The notes: generated by a model not told the origin, from the sequence alone. DNA of 64,000 nt from Lumbricus rubellus (GCA_945859605.1 OX243815.1:36093551-36157550), one strand, 5' to 3'; positions 1 through 11,619 are shown, counted from the first letter of the stretch. A program made the numbers and translations.

Positions 1-400
1 TGAGGAAAGGAAGGTTGAGTGATTCTTGGATTTTTGTGTTTGACTATGCTGAAAAGTTGGTAAAATGCCCATATGAGGAAAGGAAGGTTGAGTGATTCTT
101 CGGTTTTTGTGTTTGACTATGCTGAAAAATTGGTAAAGTGTCCATATTGGGAATGGAAGGTTGAGTGATTCTTCGGTTTTTGTGTTTGACTATGCTGAAA
201 AATTGGTAAAGTGCCCATATTGGGAATGGAAGGTTGAGTGATTCTTCGGTTTTTGGACTTGACTATGCTGAAAAATTGGTAAAGTGCCCATATTGAGAAT
301 GGAAGGTTGAGTGATTCTTCGGTTTTTGGACTTGACTGTATAAGAAATGTGGGAAGGGCTCCATATTGGGAATGGAAGGGTGAGTGAGTTTGTAGTATTT
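1..400. repeat. 73-bp minisatellite
   Basis: About five tandem copies of a unit of roughly 73 bp, marked by the recurring core ggaaggttgagtgattctt. The first copies are nearly identical and the array decays after about position 330. It continues off the left edge. Confidence 0.85.
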
Positions 401-655
401 GAACTTAGCTGCGCAAGAAAGGTTGTCTGTGACTATGATGGTAATGCCCTGTTGGAAGTTCATACTGTGTTTGGACTTATATGAATACGAAAAGATGAAG
501 AAGATTGTTGTTGACTACTATATTTTTGAATAATTTTGTAGGAAATGCTGAATATTTGTTACACTTTTAGTTAATTTAAATGTATAAATACCTGATTTAT
601 GACTATTTTAAAATAAAATGGTGAATAATTGATATATTTTTAAGGTATACACAGA
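401..655. other. AT-rich DNA, no feature seen
   Basis: Unique AT-rich sequence with no coding frame or recognisable repeat on either strand. Confidence 0.5.
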
Positions 656-1345
656 AATTCTCGCGTCCTGATTGGCTCGTCACAGGATTTGCCGCCTCCC
701 GATTGGTCAGTTCTTAGTCGTATAGGATAAATTTGTGTATAGAGGTCTGGAATGGAGGGGCGGTGGGTGAGGTGGAATGCTATAGAGGGAGAGAGAGGTC
801 GTCCCTAGGCGTTCTCGACTCCTTATTGGTCGGTTTCTAGGTTTCTCGCTTTTGGTTGGTTGGCACTTATGTGAAAATACCTAGTTTTGGGTGGGGAAAG
901 TGGAATGGAGGGTTGGAGGGTGAGGTTGAAGGCTGTGGAGGGAGAGAGAGATGGCATACTTAGGGTTTCGCGCTTTTCGATTGGCCCATTGTTAGGGCTC
1001 GCCGCTTCCTGTTTGGCCGATTCTTATGCATATAAGGCAAATTTGTGTTTGTGGAGGGGTGGTCTGGAGGGTTGGAGGGTGAGGTTAGATGATGTAGAGT
1101 GATATATTACACTTAAAAGATGGTGATATGTCCGGGTGTGTGGGTTGGAATGTCGCGGAGATATGCCGAGATTGAGAAATTGATGCTTGAAAAAATAATG
1201 GGTGGGAGATTGTGATGCGTGGAAGCCAGCGCAGCATGCAGAATGGGTAGCAGCGCCTCCTTAGCCAGGGCCGGTTGGCCGCAGCTTCATGGGCTAATGA
1301 AATTCTCGCTCGCCGATTGGTCGCCGTTTCCTGGAATAGGCCGGA
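656..1345. repeat. Degenerate CCAAT-box-rich repeats
   Basis: Imperfect repeats combine a 'tctcg...gattgg' core (inverted CCAAT box, near 660, 700, 820, 850, 970 and 1310) with a 'gagggttggagggtgagg' core (near 755, 905 and 1068). The block near 1260-1345 resembles the 42-bp repeat just inside the right TIR of the Polinton at 41524-41650, so this may be a decayed end of a related element. No coding frame is convincing. Confidence 0.45.
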
Positions 1346-1369
1346 CCAGTGTGTGCGTATAATAGGTAA

Positions 1370-1715
1370 TTAGCATATTAGCATAATAATTAGGGTTCCT
1401 GGAAGCACTACAAGGCGAGAAGGCGTGCCCTAGATGCGCGCTAGTGGCCCATAAGCCATATCCTGTAGCCTATTACCTAGGTAGGTGTGGCCTAGAAGCG
1501 CTCTAGTGTAAGCCATGGCCCATAGCCTAGAAGTCCTAGTAGCCAGATAGGCCGTTCCTGGAAGTCCTCTACTAACCTGTATGCTAATTAGGTATGACGT
1601 AATAGCCTAGCAGCCTATGTAGGCGTGGCCTAGAAGCCCTAGAAGCCTAGGGGGCGTGGCCTAGAAGGCGCCGCCGGCGAGTTTCCTCGAAGTCGCCGCT
1701 GGCGACGTTCCTAGA
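1370..1715. repeat. Degenerate 'cctagaag' repeat
   Basis: Scattered near-copies of gtggcctagaagc and cctagaag with variable spacing, ending in GC-rich 'cgccgctggcgacgttcctagaag'-type units. No coding potential seen. Confidence 0.5.
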
Positions 1716-1907
1716 AGTGATAGTCATACTCTCCTTTCTTACCTACTATGAGGGTATTATAAAGAGTAAAGACCCCACAAAAATACTCATACAGATGTAG
1801 ATTACATATAGATGGGTCATGCACACCGATTGCAAATTTCCTTTCCAAGTAAAAGCAAAGTTTGCATGCAAGAGTTTGTACAGATCGTTTTGACATGAAT
1901 GCACATT

Positions 1908-2147
1908 GTAAGTGTTTTCTGATACAAAATAATGTAGCCTAAGTGTTTTCTGATACAAAATAATGTAAGTGTTTTCTGATACAAAATAATGTAAGTGTTT
2001 TCTGATACAAAATAATGTAAGTGTTTTCTGATACAAAATAATGTAAGCGTTTTCTGATACAAAATAATGTAAGTGTTTTCTGATACAAAATAATGTAAGT
2101 GTTTTCTGATATAAAATAATGTAAGTGTTTTCTGATACAAAATAATG
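1908..2147. repeat. 26-bp minisatellite
   Basis: Nine near-perfect copies of the 26-bp unit beginning gtaagtgttttctgatac. One copy carries a 4-bp insertion ('gcct'). Confidence 0.9.
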
Positions 2148-2242
2148 ACCGATGAGAAAATTATTCCAGTAGACTGAATTGGCAGAGGCGCAAGTTGCCT
2201 TCTGATCTGACTCGACAAATTCTGATGATTTGGACTTTACGA

Positions 2243-2412
2243 CTAAAAAAAGTCATCAACTTTTTGGGGCGGATGAAATGCTATGATTCTCCCGAAAATT
2301 TCGCCAGATGGCTAAAAAAGGTCATCAACTTTTTGGGGGCGGATGAAATGGTATGATTCTCCCGAAAATTTCGCCAGATGGCTAAAAAAGGTCATCAAAT
2401 TTTTTGGCGGAT
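2243..2412. repeat. 70-bp tandem repeat
   Basis: About 2.5 copies of a 69-70 bp unit containing gtcatcaactttttggggg and cccgaaaatttcgccagatg. Confidence 0.85.
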
Positions 2413-2940
2413 ACGAAATTTTCCCCCCAAAATTTTCCGAACAGGCCCCCCACATTTCTTCATCCGGCCCTGAGGGTGCCGGTAGTGCCTGCATCTGGTT
2501 AACCATGCAAAGTGCGTATACTTACACCATACAATGATAGTTTTAGACGTCCAGAGCCTTAACGATTAATTATTTATCAGTTTATTTGGTTAGTTGCCAC
2601 AAAACCGAAAGCCATCTTCAGTACCAAAATAAGAGCTAAAAAATTATGGATACCAAAACGGCGCCTTTCATCACGCAATAAGCGAAATGATTATTTTCTC
2701 ATCTCAAATGAAGACTTCTTTGCTAATGTAGTAGGCCTACTTACGCACCGTTGTACATTAATTGACAGCATCTAAATAAAAGCAAAATTCTACATGTCGA
2801 AGTCCGACAACAGGTCCTTGCTATCATTAGACGGACCATACATGTACATTGCCAACCACTTAGAACATGATTGTAATGACAACAAAATGCAAATGATTCT
2901 CCAGCAGCATGTCTTGTTAACTGAGAGGCTGACGACTTGT
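2413..2940. other. No feature seen
   Basis: Unique sequence with short spurious frames only. I looked here on the minus strand for a further exon of the host gene and found none that fits the required splice phase. Confidence 0.4.
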
Positions 2941-2944
2941 GCAG

Positions 2945-3307
2945 TGGAATGTGATGCATGGAATGTGATGGATGGAATGTGATGCATGGAATGTGATGCA
3001 TGGAATGTGATGCATGGAATGTGATGCATGGAATGTGATGCATGGAATGTGATGCATGGAATGTGATGCATGGAATGTGATGCATGGAATGTGATGCATG
3101 GAATGTGATGCATGGAATGTGATGGATGGAATGTGATGGATGGAATGTGATGCATGGAATGTGATGGATGGAATGTGATGCATGGAATGTGATGCATGGT
3201 ATGTGATGCATGGAATGTGATGCATGGAATGTGATGCATGGAATGTGATGCATGGAATGTGACGCATGGAATGTGATGCATGGAATGTGATGCATGAAAT
3301 GTGATGG
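2945..3307. repeat. 14-bp minisatellite
   Basis: About 26 copies of ggaatgtgatgcat with occasional g-for-c variants. Three units make 42 bp, so all frames stay open, but the encoded His-rich strings are by-products of the repeat. Confidence 0.95.
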
Positions 3308-3443
3308 ATATATGAGCATGTGTCACATATTCGATTCCATTTGTCAATCGAACTGGAAGACATCAATCCATTCATCCGCTGCTAGGAATCGCCTTGGAAA
3401 AGCGTCACCAACTCACCATGGCACCATCAGCAGCAGCAGCAGC

Positions 3444-3570
3444 AACCATGGCAACCATGGCAACCATGGCAACCATGGCAACCATGGCAACCATGGCAAC
3501 CATGGCAACCATGTCAACCATGACAACCATGGCAACCATGACAACCATGGCAACCATGGCAACCATGGCA
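3444..3570. repeat. 9-bp minisatellite (aaccatggc)n
   Basis: About 14 copies of aaccatggc with a few g/a and g/t variants. The unit keeps several frames open on both strands. It is preceded by a short (cag)n run. Confidence 0.95.
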
Positions 3571-4426
3571 ACGGTCGACGGCGACAACGAAAAAAGCGTT
3601 TAAACGATGGACGAAGAAAAGCGTTTCCGCTCAAAGCGATGGAAAAAGAACTGGAAGATGCTTTGAGGAAGCATATACATGTATATGGGAGAGGAAGCGA
3701 CATGAAATAAAGAATAGCAGCGAGGAGATGTGGAAGAGACTGTGCATGTGGAGGTAAAAGAGAAGAACGGGAGACTGCGAATGAGGATAAAATTCGGGGA
3801 AGAAAGACGACTGCAGGGGAAGAAATCTGATGCCTATAAAAATGAAATTTACTTATAATATTAACGGCGAAGAGAAAGAAAACATGGCCGAGAAAGAAGA
3901 AAGAGGAAGAATCAGAAGAGGAGGAGGATGACATGTTGGTGAAATAGAAACAAAATTATTGTTGAACGAAACAAAGTTATGAAGATTTGAGAAAGAGTTT
4001 GAGAAGGAGAACAGATCGAACAAATCGAAGCCACAGAGATACAGATAAGTGTTGGATAGGTATACACATAATTATAGGATGAAACATAGATTGGAACAAA
4101 ACGTGGAATGCAAAATGGCAATCGCGAAAACAAGAATCGGACAAAGAGCGAATGAGAATGATGAACCGTTATGAAAAAAGAACTGGAGGAAACACGGAAG
4201 TCACACTTTGAAGTCTCACAATTTATTGCAGGCTGTCTGTTCTGTTACTAGGCCTATAGTTAAGATTGTGTATTCTGTGAATTGTTTCAACTGCATAATT
4301 GTATACGCTGGAACCGGTTGCGTTCTGTCAACCGGATTGTTGACTAAAATGAAAATTATTATTACATAAGAGAAGATGAAGATGAAGAGAAGAAAAGAGA
4401 AGGATGAACAGTAATGTGAAACGGAC

Positions 4427-4427
<1 letters not shown>
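3571..4427. other. Purine-rich DNA, no gene seen
   Basis: Long purine-biased stretch (gaagaa, gagaag motifs) on the plus strand with no convincing coding frame or splice structure. Confidence 0.45.

Positions 4428-4494
<67 letters not shown>
4428..4494. repeat. (ATT)n microsatellite
   Basis: About 22 uninterrupted ATT triplets. It lies at the 3' side of the non-LTR retrotransposon and matches the tract at its 5' side, so it is either target sequence or tail. Confidence 0.97.
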
Positions 4495-4495
<1 letters not shown>

Positions 4496-6700
4496 ACTAT
4501 CAATATCAACATCAAACAATAACCGGAGATATAAATAATGTTGATCTGGAACGGCTCACTCGATAGTGCGCATATGCATGTCTGGTTGGGCAAAAGTGCC
4601 TCGGAAAGAAATAGCATTAAAGCGTTGGATGGTGGCAGAAAGGCGTTGAAAAAGGTAAGATGTCTCTCTAATATCTCCAGAGATTAGTGTTAGACGTTTT
4701 CCAAGGTCCTTAATAAAATCAAGTCCATTGTTGTTAATTGGGCCCAGGGTCTCCATGGCCACGGGGACAAAGTGGTGGTTGGTCAACAGGTGGTCGTACT
4801 TGAAAGTTTTTCTCGTGTCCGCCAATTCAGATGCAGCCCCCGCCGTTGCAGCCGAGGCATGTAGGTAGGAAGGAGCAACCGTGTCTATTACGGTGGCATC
4901 CCACACGAGGCTGCGTCCTCCTCGCCACGGAATCAAAGTCATCCCGTCGGGTCTTTTTCCATCAGTGCGTGAGAGACCGGGTGGTTCCTTGATGTTCGGC
5001 ATTCCAGCTTGTGTAAGACTTCGGCTTATGATGTCGTTTAGATTTGCGTGTCTGGCTATTCGTCCCGGGCCTAGGCTACTTGATAGACCATGCGAACCCT
5101 CTGCAGTGACATTCATCCCACAAGGGCACGTGTGGGGCTCGCAGGTCATCGTTCCCAATCTCAGACCCACTGCCACTCTGATTGTCTCGTCATCCATTCG
5201 TAATCCACATGATGAGAGCGGGAGTGCGAATAGCCAGTCTCCAGCGTGAGGCGCCGCTGTTGCTTTCAGCCTTGCTTGATGGTATTCGTCGTTGCATCCT
5301 TCTATCAGTGAGTCCTTCATCTTCTCTATAAGTGGACCGTCCCAACATGCTTGTTTATATGCTGCCTGGTTGTCTGGTCGTGTTGTTTGACTTTCTACCA
5401 ACCATAGTTGCAGCATACGTTCCTCCTGCTCGTCCTGATCTGGTCGAACATGGCCCAGCATAGATGACTGGAGAGCGCGGGTGCTCGCAGCGGAAGCCAA
5501 GAAGGCGGGTAGTGCAAGCGAGGCAGCCCGACGTATGCCCAGTCCTCCCATCTTAACTGGTAGAGAAGCTTGGTGCCATTGAGTGTCATTCAGGCTGATG
5601 TTTAGAATTGACGAAAGTCCTCTTCTCTGTATTCCATCATACTTTTCCAGCAGCGGGTGTTCATAGCAGGGGAAACATCTCAGCATGTGCAGCACTTTTT
5701 GAGAGCATAGGGCGTTTCTTAACAGTACCAGCGCATCATGTTTTGCGATGTTTTCCAGTCTTGAGACTGCAAGTGCCAGCTCGCAGCATCGAAATTCCAG
5801 GCATGTTGTTAAGGCATTATCCGGTGATAGAGGCGCTCCCAGCAGACAGGCATCTTCCACGGCTACTGGGCTGAACTGATGCAGAGCCGGATGTTTCCTC
5901 CATTCGTCCGATATTGAAATCACCTCACACTTTTCACGGTTGAGTTCAAGGCCCATGAGGCCGCATTGACGCTCTATCTCTCTCACGTCATCCGCTACCA
6001 CGGCCGCATTTCCTCCCAATGTTAAATCGTCCAGATAACCTAACGTTAGAACTGAGGACAGGTTCAGCAGGATTGGCTGCAGAGGTATGCAGAACAGCAA
6101 TGGTCCTAGTGGGTCACCTTGTTGGGGACCGACTTGTGAGAGCAGTGTGTATTTTCCGAACTGCAGTATTGTGGCTTCGGCGTATGCGAGGCGGCTGTAT
6201 GGTGTCAGCTCTGGCGCGATCTCGTCCAATGCCAGAAGCATGCGATCTCTATGCAGGCTGTTGAATGCATTTTTGAAATCCAGTTTTACCATGAATGAGT
6301 CGCTGGGCATTTCCGTTAGGAATCTCCTCGCCGCGTGGCATGCCGCTTCCGCCCCTCCTGGCACTCCCACTCCGACCTGGCGCGGTGCGAGGTATGTGGC
6401 TGCTTTTTCAACGGTGCTGGAGTTGGCGCTCTTAGATGTTAGTCGGCGCCAGTAGTAGCCGATCACTATCGGACGCAGGCCTCCAGTCTTCTTCTGCAGT
6501 GCGATGAGCGTTCCGCCGAACAAGATCGGTCTGATCTGCGCTGGACAGACTCCTGCCAGGAGGAGGTTGACCAGCCCTGTGATGGCTTCCACGAGTCCCT
6601 TTCCAATATCAGAACAAGTCACCAGATCAATCAGGTGCTGTGGTCGAATGCCGTCCGGTCCACCTGAAGAGCCAGCCGGAAATATATGAAGTCATAAACG

Positions 6701-6702
<2 letters not shown>
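4495..6702 (-). mobile_element. 5'-truncated RLE-type non-LTR retrotransposon
   Basis: This insertion of about 2.2 kb carries one long reverse-transcriptase frame and a 3' UTR of only about 60 bp. (ATT)n tracts bound it on both sides. R4-clade elements such as Dong are known to insert in TAA repeats and to use a restriction-like endonuclease, which fits both the flanks and the C-terminal domain here. The 5' end stops just before the RT domain, so upstream domains are missing, as is usual for 5'-truncated copies. The clade is inferred, not shown. Confidence 0.75.
4556..6691 (-). CDS. Reverse transcriptase / restriction-like endonuclease of a non-LTR retrotransposon
   Basis: An open frame of about 711 codons, reading from a TGA at 6692-6694 down to 4556. 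The first methionine is at 6622, but RT homology (PAGSSGGPDGIRPQHL) starts upstream of it, so the true start has been lost. The RT palm is complete: KLDFKNAFNSLHRD (motif A), GPQQGDPLGPLLF (motif B) and YLDD (motif C). The C-terminal part has a Cys-His cluster (CPCG...H...H) followed by RPDGMTL and LVWDATVIDT, the PD-(D/E)-type pattern of restriction-like endonucleases. No frameshift or stop interrupts it. It would act in target-primed reverse transcription, but this copy lacks its N-terminal region. Confidence 0.85.
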   Translation of the reverse strand, partial: LHIFPAGSSGGPDGIRPQHLIDLVTCSDIGKGLVEAITGLVNLLLAGVCPAQIRPILFGGTLIALQKKTGGLRPIVIGYYWRRLTSKSANSSTVEKAATYLAPRQVGVGVPGGAEAACHAARRFLTEMPSDSFMVKLDFKNAFNSLHRDRMLLALDEIAPELTPYSRLAYAEATILQFGKYTLLSQVGPQQGDPLGPLLFCIPLQPILLNLSSVLTLGYLDDLTLGGNAAVVADDVREIERQCGLMGLELNREKCEVISISDEWRKHPALHQFSPVAVEDACLLGAPLSPDNALTTCLEFRCCELALAVSRLENIAKHDALVLLRNALCSQKVLHMLRCFPCYEHPLLEKYDGIQRRGLSSILNISLNDTQWHQASLPVKMGGLGIRRAASLALPAFLASAASTRALQSSMLGHVRPDQDEQEERMLQLWLVESQTTRPDNQAAYKQACWDGPLIEKMKDSLIEGCNDEYHQARLKATAAPHAGDWLFALPLSSCGLRMDDETIRVAVGLRLGTMTCEPHTCPCGMNVTAEGSHGLSSSLGPGRIARHANLNDIISRSLTQAGMPNIKEPPGLSRTDGKRPDGMTLIPWRGGRSLVWDATVIDTVAPSYLHASAATAGAASELADTRKTFKYDHLLTNHHFVPVAMETLGPINNNGLDFIKDLGKRLTLISGDIRETSYLFQRLSATIQRFNAISFRGTFAQPDMHMRTIE

Positions 6703-6772
<70 letters not shown>
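6703..6772. repeat. (ATT)n microsatellite
   Basis: About 23 ATT triplets at the 5' side of the minus-strand retrotransposon, the same motif and orientation as the tract at 4428-4494. Confidence 0.97.
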
Positions 6773-6774
<2 letters not shown>

Positions 6775-6854
6775 CCAGGGGCCGATGCTGGAAAATGAAG
6801 GAAATTGAAGTTAAAGGAATAACTGTGTACAGAAGAAGCAGGAGGAGGCAAATG

Positions 6855-6945
6855 AAGGAGAGGAGGAGGAGGAGGAGGAGGAGGAGGAGGAGGAGGAGGA
6901 GAAGAAGGAGGAGGAGGAGGAGGAGGAGGAGGAGGAGAAAGGAGA
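6855..6945. repeat. (GGA)n microsatellite
   Basis: A run of gga triplets with two gaa interruptions. The Arg-rich and Pro/Ser-rich frames across it are repeat artefacts. Confidence 0.95.
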
Positions 6946-7296
6946 CAAAGAGACTGGAGGCGGTGTGTGTGTGGGCCCTGTGGGGGGGTATTTATGATGG
7001 CAGATGGACGATGCACAGGGGTTGAGCAATACGAAAGAGGACGACGAAGAGGTCAGGTAGAAGGATGAAGGATGAAGGGAAGAGGAGAGAGGACACGGCT
7101 AGGGGAGGACATGGGGGGAGCTGAATCGAAGGGCGGGCGACAGCCAATCAGCGACCGAGTCTAAATAGAGCGTGCATTTCACGCTTCGTCTAACACGAGT
7201 CGATAGCGTGAAAATTTTCGAGCGCTGTTCAATGGACGTTTTGAAATGGAATTCACGCAACGATACATCGCTTCGTTTATGACTAACGATCGCCTG
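6946..7296. other. No gene seen
   Basis: Short unique stretch between two low-complexity tracts, containing one CCAAT box (agccaatcagcg near 7143). No coding frame outside the repeats. Confidence 0.4.
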
Positions 7297-8191
7297 CAGT
7301 CTCTGCCTCTCTGTCTCTGCCTCTCTGTCTCAGTGCCTCTCTGTCTCTCTCTGCCTCTCTGTGTCTCTCTCTCTGCCTCTCTCTGCCTCTCTCTCTGCCT
7401 ATTTCTCTCTGCCTCTCTCTCTGCCTATTTCTCTCTGCCTCTCTCTCTGCCTATTTCTCTCTGCCTCTCTCTCTGCCTATTTCTCTCTGCCTCTCTCTCT
7501 CTGCCTCTCTCTCTCTCTCTCTCTGCCTCTCTCTCTCTGCCTCTCTCTCTCTGTCTCTCTGTCTCTGCCTCTCTGTCTCTGCCTCTCTTTCTGCCTCTGT
7601 GTGTCTCTCTCTCTGCCTCTCTCTCTGCCTATTTCTCTCTGCCTCTCTCTCTGCCTATTTCTCTCTGCCTTTCTCTCTCTGCCTCTCTCTCTCTCTGCCT
7701 CTCTCTCTCTCTGCCTCTCTGTCTTTCTGCCTCTGTCTCTGTCTGTCTCCGTCTCTCTGCCTCTCTCTCTGCCTCTCTCTGCCTCTCTCTCTGCCTCTTT
7801 CTCTGCCTCTTTCTCTTTGTCTCTCTTTCTGCCTCTCTCTGCCTCTTTCTCTCTCTGCCTATCTCTCTGCCTTCGAGCGTTTCTGTCTCTGTCTGCCTCT
7901 GCCTCTGTCTCTATCTCTGCCTTCCAACGTTGATATCGCTCTGTCTCTCTGCCTCTCTATCTTTCTGTTTTTCTGCATTCAAGTGTTTCTGTCTCTCTGT
8001 CTCTCTGCCTCTCTGCCGCTCTCTCTGCCTCTCTGCCGCTCTCTCTGCATGCCTTCGAGCGTTGCTGTCTCTCTCTGTCTCTCTCCCTCTTCCTCTGCAG
8101 AACTCTCACATAGCGTTGCTGTCTCGCTGTCTCTCTGCCTCTTTGTCTTCAAGCGTTGCTGCTTCTTTATCTCTGTCTCTCTGCCGCCTGC

Positions 8192-8244
<53 letters not shown>

Positions 8245-8400
8245 TCAGCGTTGGTCTCTCTCTCTTTCCGTCTCTCTGTTTTTAAGCGGCGCTGTCTGCC
8301 TCTGTCTGCATGTATACCTTCTATGGAGTTGCTGTCTGCCTCTGTCAGTCTCTGTCTGTCTCTCTGTCTGTCTCTCTGTCTGTCTGTCTCTCTGCATCCT
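7297..8400. repeat. 1.1-kb pyrimidine tract (CT/CTGC)n
   Basis: Almost uninterrupted ctctctgcct and ctctgtct units, with a pure (ct)n core at 8193-8240. Insertions such as ttcgagcgttgctg recur about every 100 bp from 7870. Frames of up to 385 codons cross it in all plus-strand frames, which is expected of such DNA and is not evidence of a gene. Confidence 0.95.
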
Positions 8401-9284
8401 TAAGTTCTTCTCTTGTCCACTTCGTTCTTATGTCTGTCAAACGATCGACTGATGAAAATGATGACGCGACAGATTTGTTGTTGGTCGCGTTTTATTTTTA
8501 CCAACAATTTGGAGAGTGAGTAAGAAAGAAGACAAGCGGAGACATGCAGGTGGAAAGGCAATGAAGGAAAGAATGAGATGAAAAGGTATCGAAAGCGCAA
8601 TGAAGAAAACAGATGACTATATATTATTATGTTGGAATGCATGGAAGTGTGTTGCGTCGGATGTATAATAGCCTACATGCATGCATGGCCAAAAAATATT
8701 CATCATCTGCATTGCAATATTTGAAACGCTGTCGTAATGTCGTTCATCGAATCAAAAATTACCAATCAAAGCTCAGCCTGACGAAAAGAAAAGTAAGAGA
8801 TGCTAAGCTAGGTAGGAGTAGAAGTGAAGAAAGATAGAGACAGGCAGGCAGTCGGATAAAAAAGAAAGGCGCAATGTGAGATAAATAGGTATAGCCTACA
8901 ACAATGAGACGAAAGAAGAAAGAAGAATAAAAGCGGACAAAACACGATGAAGGGGAAAAACGAAGAGGAAGAAGAAACAGAAGAGAATGAGAGCGAGTCT
9001 ATTATAATAGAAGGGTTGGACAGAAGGAAAGGACGACAATGGTCGCAGATAAGCAAACAAACGAGGAGTGATACATATAATTATATATATACTTATATAT
9101 ATATGTATGTGTAATTATATAAGAATATATGATATCTGCTTGACTTTTCTTCTGTATACGTTCTTGTTCCCTATGAGTCTTGCGTCAGTGGCGTCAGACA
9201 AAGACATGTATGCAGCGAACGCATGGTTGAAAACATGTTACAAGAGACATGAGTCACTTATTATTTTGGTCATTCAATGGTGTC
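8401..9284. other. No gene seen
   Basis: Purine-rich and AT-rich DNA with a short (ta)n-like stretch near 9071-9130. No convincing exon on either strand. Confidence 0.4.
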
Positions 9285-10180
9285 CGGACAATTCGGAGAC
9301 GGACAATTCGGAGACGGACAATTCGGAGCGGACAATTCGGAGCGGACAATTTGGACCCGGACAATTCGGACCCAGACAATTTGGAGCGACAATTCGGAGC
9401 GGACATATCGGAGACGGACAATTCGGACCGGACAATTCGAAGACGGACAATTCGGAGTATATATATAAAACAATTGTGTTGAATTAAAAACATCAGAAAC
9501 ATCACAGACCTGCGTCGATCAAAAACAGCGCGGCAATAAAATACTTATACGGCACCAAACAAACGTCTTATACGATCTTCAATAACCCTGCATTCCAACG
9601 CTTAAACTAAGCAACTGAAAATCTACACATTCTACAGGCAGCTCATTTAAATCATTGCAGTTTTCTTACAAACATAGTCCTGTTCTTTTATGGTTGTTAG
9701 TCAGGTTTCTGATTATAGTGAAACTATTAATATATTTTACTGCAACTTAAGGTTTAAATCTAGCTTAAATCAGGAGCCCTATGCCTACAAGCAGACGTTG
9801 CCTACACGCAGGCTGAGAGACGGTGGGGTGCTAAGCTGATTAATTTTAGTATTGACTCTAATGTCCAGTGGCCCATCCGGTCAACCTATTCTATTCTATT
9901 TTTGGACTTATAAAGAGCCTCTCACAGTACCGGTACAACCTAATCAGAGGCACTCCCAGTGCGAAGAACTCTGGAAAAAGAAAAGTCTTAAGACACCTGG
10001 CAGAAAAAGTAAAGCTTCCTGTAGGTCTATTTGGGTGATGGAGATGTGTATACGAAAATCTGAGTTCCATCATTAACTTTGACTGTTATGCATTGCCCGC
10101 TCCGAATTGTCCGCTCCAAATTGTCCGCTCCAAATTGTCCGCTCCAAATTGTCCGGTCCGAATTGTCCTGTTCCGAATTC
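9285..10180. mobile_element. Foldback-like element with repeat-array arms
   Basis: The left arm (9288-9457) is a tandem array of ggacaattcggag-type units. The right arm (10097-10172) is the same unit in opposite orientation (ccgctccaaattgt). About 640 bp lie between them, including LINE 3'-end sequence at 9843-10075. Inverted tandem arms are typical of foldback elements. No transposase or clear target-site duplication is visible. Confidence 0.5.
9843..10075 (-). mobile_element. LINE 3'-end fragment
   Basis: Minus-strand translation ends in a segment (TFSARCLKTFLF) resembling the C-terminal end of the CR1/L2-like LINE at 42.1 kb (FYQLLKTCFF). Shared words include the 'aaagtcttaag' and 'agaggcactcc' blocks. 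A short, decayed fragment. Confidence 0.5.
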
Positions 10181-10288
10181 TAGAATCCGCTCCTAGAATC
10201 GGTCTTTTGTTATAGTATACAAACAGGACTTCCAGTTATACGGGCTTTACAGTTGCTAGTATACAATCCGTTAGTAGGCTAATCTCAC

Positions 10289-10541
10289 CAGCTATGTGTG
10301 GCAAACGTGTGTAAGATGTATTCGTCGTTGTTAGAGATCAGTCGTGAACCTGATGACGTCATGTTATGTCGACATCGAAACTGAGACGATATCTGTTCTT
10401 TTGAGTTGTTGCGAACTGATCCGAAGAGTCGCTCTCCTGATTCGTCGACACTGTAGCGGAATCGTCCAGTCAGATCGCGCCACGTCATTCCCATCAGCCA
10501 ATCAGGAAAATGACAAGATGGCGGCGGCCACCCAGAATTAT
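10289..10541 (-). CDS. Host gene exon 7 of those visible
   Basis: The acceptor is 'cttgtag' at 10542-10548 and the donor GTGAGA starts at 10288. The 253 nt enter in phase 1 and leave in phase 2. They encode a new module starting CHFPDWLMGMTW, with further cysteine in QFRCRHNMTSSG. The C-x-FP-x-W pattern echoes the first visible exon, so the protein has repeated modules. No following exon was found between here and the left edge. Confidence 0.85.
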
Positions 10542-10548
10542 CTACAAG

Positions 10549-11580
10549 AGAAAAAACATTCAAAATTGGCAAATAAATTCTCATTTTTGCCAAGTGTGAA
10601 GCAAGCATAATGCCGATGTTCTTTTTAATCTCTCATACTTTTAAATTTGCACAATCATGCAAAAGTCTTAAGTGTGTCTTCGTACACGCCGATCTAGGCC
10701 CTATTCGTTCTGCGTTGAATTTTCTCTCTCTCATTTTCTCTAAGCTTATAATTAGGCGTATGTTAATCTACAATTATAGGCCTACATGTATCTCATGCAC
10801 TCTCTGTCTCTCGTTTAACCTACATGCTTGGCGGCTTTCTTATTCTTATTCTTCTTCATCATCATCGTCATCTTTTTCTTCTTCTTCTTCATCTTCTTCT
10901 TCTAACCTTTTACATCACATTGACCGATGACCAAACTACAATTCACAAAACCCTACATGCCAACAACACTCAGCTATTATTCTTTCGACGTTTATACGTC
11001 TATTGTTTATGTTTTTGGAAACGCGCATGCAGGTTGGCATTCAATGAATTTCCATTTCATGTTAATCATCATCATCAGATGCTTAAAATTTAGTTCACAA
11101 CTCGATTTGTTCAGTGAATCGAATTGTCACTTTACGAATTATCATGCATGCGATGCAAACATTGTACAAAATTCTACATCGCGATATGAACGACAGCAGA
11201 TTTTGAACTCACTATAGAATATAGGACTAGAATTATTATGCTCAAAATCTCAGAGAAAGACAAAATATTGGAATTAAACAGGCACGGTGTTTAATTCCAA
11301 TATGGCATTCCTCTTTCGAGTCCATGATTCATTGATCACATGTCGAGGGCTCACGAATACGGTACTTGTTCATCGGATATACCGGTACTTGTTCATCGGC
11401 TATACATGCATCTATGGTTCTGAATTATTTGGGCTATATAACTCATACAAGGTTCATCTTCTTCTAATTAACAACCGTGTCCCGTAAATTTACGGCTTCC
11501 GAAAACTGCGCGTGTTGCGAATTTCCATTGAGTCGAAATCGATATCGTGCTGCAGAAACGAGTATGTACAATTGTACATA
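10549..11580. other. Intronic DNA, no feature seen
   Basis: AT-rich intron sequence with a (tct)n run near 10850-10905 and a short perfect inverted repeat around 11270 (ttggaattaaac / gtttaattccaa). Confidence 0.45.
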
Positions 11581-11599
11581 TATATAGATCTATATATAA

Positions 11600-11619
11600 T
11601 TATATATTATATTATATAT

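Noticed and set aside
7246..8452. Frames of up to 385 codons rich in Leu/Ser/Cys
   Set aside because: They only reflect a (CT/CTGC)n tract that lacks stops in several frames. No composition change, domain or splice signal.
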